Source: CAYPIE01 sp964410665
GTDB taxonomy: Bacteria; Planctomycetota; Planctomycetia; Gemmatales; Gemmataceae
DNA: 61,204 nt
Direction: 5' to 3'
Assembly: GCA_964410665.1 (NCBI GenBank)
Contig: CAYPIE010000027.1
Span: 1 to 61,204, forward strand
Shown here: one piece after another, positions 60,034 through 61,204 of the stretch
Position numbering within the stretch: the stretch's first letter is position 1
How the letters are laid out: each line of letters begins with the position of its first letter
Notes under the pieces: model-generated
The model's input: only the letters and a program-made list of their open reading frames with translations
What the model was told of the DNA's origin: nothing
Database searches by the model: none
Translations under genes and position numbers: made by a program

Positions 60034-60645
60034 TCATCGCAAGTGCGAAGCCACCCCATCTGGCCTGACCGTACCCGATAAGCGTATTCGGCTCAAAATG
60101 GAATAGACGGGCCCGCTACGTCGTAATTCGCTACTCAATAGATGCACCTCACCGACGGTCATCTTGCCGCCGTGCCAGCCGGTGTGTTTGGGAAGGTGCT
60201 CGCTCAATCGCTTGCCGTCTGACTCGCCCTTGACCCGACCGAGGGTTAAATGGGGCGTGAAGTCGCGATCCTCCCGGCGATAATAGCCTGCTTCGATCAA
60301 TGGTGTCGCGAGCGCTGCAAACAATGCCCGCAAGGACTGGGCTCCCTCGTCGATTCCCACCCAAATCGTCCGCGGCCGGCGCAGCGTCGGGAATGCACCG
60401 ACTCCTTCGAGGCTGAGCAGGAAGGGGGCAAACGGTCCCGCCGCCGTCTCGACGGCCTGAGATACCGTATGAATGTCGCGAATATCGATATCCCCAAGAA
60501 ACAACAGCGTGACATGCAAATTATCCGCTTCCACCCACTTCACCTGTGCCCCCAATGTGGCGAGCTGTCCTTGCAGAGTCGCGGATTGCCCACGAAGCTC
60601 TTCTGTCAAAGGAACTCCGACAAATGTACGCACATAGTTACGCAT
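60034..60645 (-). CDS. thpR: RNA 2',3'-cyclic phosphodiesterase (LigT/ThpR family)
   Basis: A 203-residue 2H phosphoesterase. The two HxTx motifs are H44-V-T-L and H132-L-T-L, at the expected spacing of about 90 residues. RTFVGVPL near the start, VKWVEADNLHVTL, and GVGAFPTLRRPRTIWVGI match ThpR. It opens 2',3'-cyclic phosphates on RNA ends and was first described as a tRNA 2'-5' ligase. It is cytosolic. A region with no clear gene precedes it. The Tat-signal protein follows on the same strand. Confidence 0.92.
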   Translation of the reverse strand: MRNYVRTFVGVPLTEELRGQSATLQGQLATLGAQVKWVEADNLHVTLLFLGDIDIRDIHTVSQAVETAAGPFAPFLLSLEGVGAFPTLRRPRTIWVGIDEGAQSLRALFAALATPLIEAGYYRREDRDFTPHLTLGRVKGESDGKRLSEHLPKHTGWHGGKMTVGEVHLLSSELRRSGPVYSILSRIRLSGTVRPDGVASHLR

Positions 60646-61204
60646 GTAGCATTCCGGCTATGGAAGGATTTTCGAAAGTCCGGTGGTCTTCTGCGACGGT
60701 CTGCATCACTCTTATTGTATTCATGCAAGCCGTCCCCCCCTACCCCCCGCGTTCGTCGAGACCTCGAAGACCCAGAACACCCTGTTCAGCGATATGTGGC
60801 TTACGCCACTGCACCTGGAATCATGGCGTTGGCCAGCCGGGTCCACGATCGAGCCTTTTGAGCCGGAATCTTTCGAAGGATGATGCAATAACGCTGATGT
60901 GCCCTTTTCTTAGGCCGTGACTAGTTGACCACCTCCATCGAAGTGGCGGCCAAGTGTGCCATCCGAACCTGGCCCGACCAACAGGGGCGAGCATGGACAT
61001 TCGCAGCGGCGGGTGGGAACCCGCCGAGGGTTGGGCGGAAGTGCCTCGGACCAACGCACCGTGGGAGCACGACCTGCCAAACTCGGGATCTTCAACCGAC
61101 GCCTGTCCAACCCTCGGTAGGTTCCCACCCGCCGCTCCGAAGGAATCGCCCCCTGTCCAACGCGTCACCCACCCAGCGAGCGCGTGTCAACACTTCCCCG
61201 CCCC
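60646..61204. other. Terminal region without supported genes
   Basis: About 560 bp to the window end. Open frames on both strands here lack coding character. It contains the long inverted repeat given separately, and a gene may begin beyond the edge. Confidence 0.4.
61005..61136. repeat. 30-bp near-perfect inverted repeat with 72-bp spacer
   Basis: The arms 61005-61034 and 61107-61136 are reverse complements at 28 of 30 positions (GGCGGGTGGGAACC and CCGAGGGTTGG blocks). The left arm also holds a perfect 7-bp hairpin, GGCGGGT-GGGA-ACCCGCC, of its own. It could be an intergenic repeat element of MITE or REP type, or a folded RNA. Confidence 0.7.

Noticed and set aside
60546..60920. 124-codon plus-strand frame near the window end
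   Set aside because: Starts inside thpR on the other strand and shows no domain or ribosome binding site.

Overview
The window looks like chromosome from a planctomycete, most likely of the Gemmataceae/Gemmatales type. The evidence is of several kinds. Two large secreted beta-helix proteins carry the N-terminal LExLExRxxPA motif typical of that group. There is a Tat-exported DUF1501 protein, a kinase-like protein with the planctomycete N-terminal region, a cohesin/dockerin surface protein, and a beta-RFAP synthase plus DUF447 pair that belongs to tetrahydromethanopterin (H4MPT) metabolism, which planctomycetes possess. GC is moderately high. Genes are mostly single or in short runs. I see no insertion sequence, phage, CRISPR array or rRNA.

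Layout. 1-6.0 kb: a tandem repeat, an MBL-fold hydrolase, an M16 peptidase, a small membrane protein and trpE. 6.1-9.7 kb: a cohesin/dockerin beta-helix surface protein and a TIGR03032-type protein. 10-13.7 kb (+): an alpha/beta-hydrolase lipoprotein, a sirtuin, folD and an aldo/keto reductase. 13.6-17.0 kb (-): beta-RFAP synthase homologue, DUF447 and a second beta-helix surface protein, tightly packed. 17.3-20.9 kb: a HEAT-repeat lipoprotein and a DEAD-box helicase. 21.2-27.9 kb (+): a VOC protein, then a compact locus of two small helical proteins sharing a W-R-D-x5-F motif, a coiled-coil protein and a 1287-residue membrane FtsK/EccC-like ATPase. This run overlaps a ribD whose two domains are in reversed order. 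27.9-34.2 kb (-): hflX and a 1565-residue VWA protein. 34.7-43 kb: a coiled-coil protein, a membrane protein, an FAD oxidoreductase, DUF1501, a probable pseudokinase and a SEC-C/TPR protein. 43.1-48.0 kb (-): cysC, two exported proteins of unknown function and purB. 49.1-55.4 kb (-): a 2105-residue fusion of a BcsA-like glycosyltransferase, PilZ and TPRs. 55.9-61.2 kb: a Cys/Pro-rich 17-residue-repeat protein, ychF, a PfkB kinase, tRNA-Arg(TCT), a small Tat-exported protein, thpR and a terminal inverted repeat.

How the genes may work together. The strongest candidate for an undescribed system is 21709-26742: small WXG100-like proteins translationally coupled to a three-domain EccC/EssC-like ATPase, with no other recognisable type VII secretion component nearby. 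A second theme is the cell surface: beta-helix proteins, VWA and HEAT proteins, DUF1501, and a c-di-GMP-gated polysaccharide synthase fused to its own TPR scaffold. A third is one-carbon metabolism, with folD (folate) close to H4MPT-pathway genes. All functional calls come from reading motifs and gene order by eye; no database search was run.
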